Source of the DNA: an uncultured Bradyrhizobium sp.
GTDB taxonomy: Bacteria; Pseudomonadota; Alphaproteobacteria; Rhizobiales; Xanthobacteraceae
DNA length: 64,000 nt
Direction of reading: 5' to 3'
Assembly: GCF_936943645.1 (NCBI RefSeq)
Contig: NZ_CAKZJO010000049.1
Coordinates: forward strand, 62,001 to 126,000
Below are positions 60,258-64,000 of this stretch, one piece after another. Numbering within the stretch: position 1 is the first letter of the stretch; every line of letters begins with the position of its first letter. Under the pieces are notes generated by a model. The model saw nothing but the letters and a program-made list of their open reading frames with translations. It had not been told where the DNA came from and did no database searches. The position numbers were made by a program, and so were the translations under genes.

Positions 60258-61790
60258 TCACAACGGCAAGTTGTCGTGCTTCTTCGCCGGCATTTCCGTC
60301 TTCTTGTCCTTCAGCATCGCCAGCGCCCGCGCGATGCGCTTGCGGGTCGAATGCGGCATGATGACGTCGTCGATGTAGCCGCGCTCGGCGGCGATGAAGG
60401 GTGACAGGAATCGGTCTTCGTATTCCTTGGTGCGCGCGGCGATCTTGTCGGGGTCGCCGATGTCGCTGCGGAAGATGATCTCCACCGCACCCTTGGCGCC
60501 CATCACCGCGATCTGGGCGGTCGGCCAGGCGTAGTTCATGTCGGCGCCAATTTCCTTCGACGCCATGACGTCGAAGGCGCCGCCATAAGCCTTGCGGGTG
60601 ATGATGGTGACCAGCGGCACGGTGCACTGCGAATAGGCGAACAGCAGCTTCGCGCCGTGCTTGATCAGGCCGCCATATTCCTGCGCGGTGCCCGGCAGGA
60701 AGCCCGGGACGTCGACGAAGGTGACGATCGGGATGTTGAAGGCGTCGCAGAAACGCACGAAGCGCGCGGCCTTGCGCGAGGCATCGCTGTCGAGCACGCC
60801 CGCCAGCACCATCGGCTGGTTGGCGACGAAGCCGACGGTGCGGCCCGCAATGCGGCCGAAGCCCGTGACGATGTTCTTGGCGAACATGTCGGCGATCTCG
60901 AAGAAATCGCCCTCGTCCACGACCTTCAGGATCAGCTCCTTCATGTCGTAGGGCTTGTTCGGATTGTCGGGGATCAGCGTGTCCAGGGACATGTCGACGC
61001 GGCCGATGTCGTCGAAGCTCGGCCATTCCGGCACGCCGTCAGTATTGTTGGACGGCAGGAAGTCGATCAGGCGGCGCATCTGCAGCAGCGTCTCGACGTC
61101 GTTCTCAAAGGCGCCGTCCGCGATCGAGGAACGCGTGGCGTGCACCGAGGCGCCGCCGAGCTCTTCGGCCGTGACCACCTCGTTGGTGACGGTCTTCACC
61201 ACGTCGGGTCCGGTGACGAACATGTAGCTGGTGTTCTTCACCATGAAGATGAAGTCGGTCATCGCCGGCGAATAGACGTCGCCGCCGGCGCAGGGGCCCA
61301 TGATGACGGAGATCTGCGGGATCACGCCGGAGGCGAGCACGTTGCGGCGGAACACGTAGGAATAGCCGGCGAGCGCGGCGACGCCCTCCTGGATGCGGGC
61401 GCCGCCCGCGTCATAGAGGCCGATGATGGGCGCCCTCGCCTTCATCGCCATGTCCTGCAACTTGGTGATCTTCAGCGCGTGGGTCTCGGACAGCGAGCCG
61501 CCGAACACGGTGAAATCCTTGGCGAAGACAAAGGTCTTGCGGCCGTTGACGGTGCCCCAGCCGGTGACGACGCCGTCGCCGGGGATCTTGTTCTTCTCCA
61601 TGCCGAACTCGGTGGAGCGGTGCTCGACGAACATGTCGAATTCCTCGAACGATCCCTTGTCGAGCAGCAGCTCGATGCGCTCGCGCGCGGTCAGCTTGCC
61701 GCGGGCGTGCTGCGCCTCGATGCGCTTCTCCCCGCCGCCGAGCTTGGCGCCGGCACGACGATCTTCAAGGGCGTCCAGGATGTGCTTCAT
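60258..61790 (-). CDS. pccB: Propionyl-CoA carboxylase beta chain (carboxyltransferase)
   Basis: 510 residues from ATG 61790 ([12 protein letters not shown]). Carboxyltransferase halves: N-terminal [19 protein letters not shown] and [20 protein letters not shown]-terminal [25 protein letters not shown] and [21 protein letters not shown]. High similarity in order and length to PccB, which carboxylates propionyl-CoA to methylmalonyl-CoA with the biotinylated alpha chain. The alpha-chain gene is not in view. 70 bases upstream of the antitoxin gene. Confidence 0.93.
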   Translation of the reverse strand: MKHILDALEDRRAGAKLGGGEKRIEAQHARGKLTARERIELLLDKGSFEEFDMFVEHRSTEFGMEKNKIPGDGVVTGWGTVNGRKTFVFAKDFTVFGGSLSETHALKITKLQDMAMKARAPIIGLYDAGGARIQEGVAALAGYSYVFRRNVLASGVIPQISVIMGPCAGGDVYSPAMTDFIFMVKNTSYMFVTGPDVVKTVTNEVVTAEELGGASVHATRSSIADGAFENDVETLLQMRRLIDFLPSNNTDGVPEWPSFDDIGRVDMSLDTLIPDNPNKPYDMKELILKVVDEGDFFEIADMFAKNIVTGFGRIAGRTVGFVANQPMVLAGVLDSDASRKAARFVRFCDAFNIPIVTFVDVPGFLPGTAQEYGGLIKHGAKLLFAYSQCTVPLVTIITRKAYGGAFDVMASKEIGADMNYAWPTAQIAVMGAKGAVEIIFRSDIGDPDKIAARTKEYEDRFLSPFIAAERGYIDDVIMPHSTRKRIARALAMLKDKKTEMPAKKHDNLPL

Positions 61791-62166
61791 TTGCTCCCGC
61801 CAGTTCTTAAGCCTTAAGCGATGCGGGGGTTCTAACACGGCATTTTGCGGGGCGGGAAGCGGCTTTCGCCGTCGCAGGGCAGCCCTGACGCAGCGGGAAA
61901 GCGCAAGGAATTCCAAAGTTTTGCCGGGGAAGCCGATGATCCGCGCCGGGCGGGCCGACGCGGCACGGTTCTGCCTGACCCACCCCCGCAAGGCCGGCTC
62001 GCCGACCAGCGCCCGATCCCGCCCGGCGCCTGCAGATTGGTGTCCCCGCCCGGTTGACCGGGCCCGCCGATTCAGGCTTGCTCCAAGGCCTTACGATCAG
62101 GCGCCGAATGTTGCGTGAGCCCAGTCGGTACGGCGGCGATCCATCACGTCTGGCAAGCATCACGCA
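61791..62166. other. Intergenic region, 376 bases, no supported gene
   Basis: Divergent region between pccB and the coiled-coil gene. Holds a small hairpin GCCCGGT-TG-ACCGGGC at 62048-62063. Open frames are arginine-rich and without a start/ribosome site pair. Confidence 0.6.
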
Positions 62167-62760
62167 ATGTCCGCGACAGTCGTCCCCCTGCCGCCGAACC
62201 CGTCGTCCGAAACCGTCGATTTCCTGCGGCGCATGGCCAGCATGGTGTCGGGACGGAACGGCGAGATGCTGCTGCGCGCGGCCAGCCTGATCGAGCAGCT
62301 CGGCCAGCGGGCGATGTCCGCCGAGCGGCTCTATCACGAGGCGCAGGAGGAGAGCACGCGCAGCACCGAGCTGCGTGAGGCCGCCGAGCTCGCCTCCGAT
62401 GCGATGATGAACCAGATCGAGGCACTGCGGGCCCAGCTCGCCGAGGTCACCGCGGCAGCCGCAGCCGAGCGCGCCGCCTTCGATGCCGAGCGCGGCAAGC
62501 TGATCGGCCTGATGCAGAATGCCGAGAGCCATATCGGCAAGCTGTCCACCGAGCTGGATACCTTGCGCGCCTCCGTGGACAGCTTCAACGAGACCGCGGT
62601 CTCGGTCCCGATCGAGGTGCTGCGGCTGGCGCGGACGCAGTTCGATTTCCTCTCCGCCGGCTTTGCCCGCAAGGGCGACGTGATCTCGCAGGCGATGAGC
62701 GAGATCGGCGGCTTTGCGATCGACCAGGCGCTGACGGCGAAGAAGGCCGACAAGGCCTGA
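62167..62760 (+). CDS. Hypothetical coiled-coil protein
   Basis: 197 residues, ATG 62167 (MSATVVPLPPNPS). Helical nearly throughout: residues about 40-145 form a long A/E/Q/L-rich coiled coil (AERLYHEAQEESTRSTELREA, IEALRAQLAEVTAAAAAERAAFDAE), the rest a compact end FLSAGFARKGDVISQAMSEIGGFAIDQAL. Cytoplasmic by composition. No known domain. Confidence 0.8.
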   Translation: MSATVVPLPPNPSSETVDFLRRMASMVSGRNGEMLLRAASLIEQLGQRAMSAERLYHEAQEESTRSTELREAAELASDAMMNQIEALRAQLAEVTAAAAAERAAFDAERGKLIGLMQNAESHIGKLSTELDTLRASVDSFNETAVSVPIEVLRLARTQFDFLSAGFARKGDVISQAMSEIGGFAIDQALTAKKADKA

Positions 62761-62838
62761 GGCCAGCGACTGCCCGTGTCAAATTGACAGCGCGCGGCTG
62801 CGTTGTTCTACTCCCGCAAAATCACAAGGGAGGATCCG

Positions 62839-63831
62839 ATGCCGACGGCATTCCGCGTCGCTGCGACGCTCATTGCGCTCTGTGCTTCCACCATGCTCGC
62901 CCATGCGCAATCCCTGCCGAAGGAAGTCGCCACCCGCTCCGAGATCTACCCGATCCCCTCGCTCACCCTCTCCGACCAGCAATTCCTCAGCGGCGACGCC
63001 GCCGCCGGCAAGCCGGTGACGGTGGCCGGCGAATTCCGCGTCGCGCAAGGCACCGGCAAGCTCCCGGTCGTGGTGCTGATGCACGGCTCGAGCGGTGTCG
63101 GCGCCACCACCGAGGCCTGGGTGCACGCCTTCAACGCCATGGGCATCTCGACCTTCGTGATCGACGGTTTCACCGGCCGCGGGCTGACGGTGGTCGGGCC
63201 GAACCAGGCCCTGCTCGGCCGGCTCAACCTGATCATCGACATCTACCGCTCGCTGGAGATCCTGGCCAAGCACCCGCGCGTCGATCTTGACCGCATCGTG
63301 CTGATGGGCTTTTCGCGCGGCGGACAGGCGACGCTCTATGCGAGCCTGGAGCGGTTCAACAAGCTCTGGAACAAGTCCGGCATCCAGTTCGCGGCCTACA
63401 TTCCGTTCTATCCGGATTGCTCGACGAGCTATGTCGGAGATAGCGAGGTCGCCGAACGCCCGATCCGCATCTTTCACGGCACGCCCGACGACTACAATCC
63501 CGTGAGGAGCTGCAAGGCCTTCGTCGAGCGGCTGAAGACGGCCGGCCGCGACGTGGTGCTGACCGAATACCCCGACAGCGCGCACGGATTCGACAGCGGC
63601 CTGCTCGGCGTCAGCACCGTTGCGGTGTCCGCGAACTCGCAGACGGTACGCAATTGCCGGATCAAGGAAGGCGACGGCGGCGTGCTGATGAACGGCGAGA
63701 CCAATGCGCCCTTCACCTACAAGGATGCCTGCGTCGAGCTGAACCCCCATGTCGGCGGCAATCCGAAGACAGCCGCGGAGTCGCGCAAGGCGGTGGAGGA
63801 GTTCTTGCAGGTGTTGTTCAAGCTGGGGTGA
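62839..63831 (+). CDS. Exported dienelactone-hydrolase-like alpha/beta hydrolase
   Basis: 330 residues from ATG 62839 (MPTAFRVAAT), behind GGGAGGATCC; signal peptide to AHA-QSL. Alpha/beta hydrolase catalytic triad candidates: Ser in GFSRGGQ, Asp in GTPDDYNP and His in SAHGFDS, matching the dienelactone hydrolase family spacing. A VVLMHGSSGVGATTEAWV oxyanion region precedes the nucleophile. Periplasmic esterase or lactonase of unknown substrate. Confidence 0.9.
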   Translation: MPTAFRVAATLIALCASTMLAHAQSLPKEVATRSEIYPIPSLTLSDQQFLSGDAAAGKPVTVAGEFRVAQGTGKLPVVVLMHGSSGVGATTEAWVHAFNAMGISTFVIDGFTGRGLTVVGPNQALLGRLNLIIDIYRSLEILAKHPRVDLDRIVLMGFSRGGQATLYASLERFNKLWNKSGIQFAAYIPFYPDCSTSYVGDSEVAERPIRIFHGTPDDYNPVRSCKAFVERLKTAGRDVVLTEYPDSAHGFDSGLLGVSTVAVSANSQTVRNCRIKEGDGGVLMNGETNAPFTYKDACVELNPHVGGNPKTAAESRKAVEEFLQVLFKLG

Positions 63832-63855
63832 GAGGCATCGCGGCGTGCAGCGATG

Positions 63856-63949
63856 CCGTAGGGTGGGCAAAGCGAAGCGTGCCCACGAATTGTTGCTTAT
63901 GGCAGAGAGATCGTGGGCACGGCGCTGCGCGCCTTTGCCCACCCTACGG
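63856..63949. repeat. Hairpin repeat, subfamily D1
   Basis: Near-identical to the copy at 47438-47531: outer arms CCGTAGGGTGGGC / GCCCACCCTACGG and the two inner GTGGGCA/TGCCCAC stems, with a different middle. Placed 24 bases after the dienelactone hydrolase-like gene. Confidence 0.88.
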
Positions 63950-64000
63950 CAGCTTCCGCCTTGAGCGCCGGCGCTAGATCGCGCCGATCTCGGCAAGGCA

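Noticed and set aside
63974..64000. Possible 3' end of a minus-strand gene at the right edge (reading CLAEIGAI then stop)
   Set aside because: Nine codons are too few to identify or support a gene, although a gene entering from the right is plausible.

Overview
The window looks like a chromosomal segment of a Bradyrhizobium-type alphaproteobacterium (Nitrobacteraceae). The evidence is high G+C with strong GC3 bias, the gene families present (Omp25-like porin, GrlR-like and host-attachment proteins, DUF3775, DUF4262, Bug/TctC and LivJ-type binding proteins), an EcfG-type GGAAC-N16-CGTT promoter, and many intergenic palindromic repeats of the kind that litter these genomes. This assignment is inference from sequence style and families. 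No rRNA is present and there is one tRNA.

Layout. 1-2.3 kb: a frameshifted class B3-like metallo-beta-lactamase-fold gene cut by the window edge, a DUF1254/DUF1214 exported protein and a small hypothetical. 2.3-7.8 kb: a membrane protein divergent from an IclR - type III CoA-transferase - Bug/TctC receptor - LivJ-type binding protein operon. 7.8-12.8 kb: an SRPBCC/ArsR pair with two matching palindromic operators, an outer-membrane beta-barrel protein, an atypical SDR, a GNAT and small exported proteins, one behind an EcfG-type promoter. 12.8-15.8 kb: a cluster of curlin-repeat (amyloid-like) secreted proteins, one frameshifted, followed by a FixJ/NarL-type response regulator. 16.3-20.1 kb: a MacA/MacB-type export operon and an HTH-only LuxR protein. 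20.5-25.9 kb: a type I phosphodiesterase with a Pho-box-like site, a 1-Cys peroxiredoxin and a chemoreceptor.

26-31.4 kb: a photolyase apparently starting at CTG, a lysine-rich histone-like protein, an EamA transporter and small exported or stress-type proteins. 31.8-36 kb: an AraC regulator, tRNA-Arg(UCG), a VOC protein and a GrlR-like protein. 36-45.5 kb (minus strand): an orphan hybrid-PAS sensor kinase, an EamA transporter, then thiolase - DUF35 - MaoC - SDR - DHDPS-like - NUDIX, an apparent acyl-CoA catabolic operon. 45.5-47.5 kb: a repeat-rich island holding DUF4262 and Imm26 genes. 47.5-53.3 kb: a fused indolepyruvate ferredoxin oxidoreductase, a tri-haem cytochrome c and a TRIC-like membrane protein. 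53.4-58.9 kb: ICL/PEP-mutase family, ABM, NIPSNAP, ArsR, GST and several small proteins. 59-64 kb: an overlapping antitoxin-Fic module, propionyl-CoA carboxylase beta chain, a coiled-coil protein and a dienelactone-hydrolase-like protein.

The most unusual features are the curlin-repeat cluster without visible CsgEFG secretion genes, two hairpin repeat subfamilies with covarying stems, the Fic-antitoxin overlap, the paired ArsR operators, and the CTG-initiated photolyase. Two genes (MBL fold and one curlin protein) carry single frameshifts that may be real or sequencing errors.
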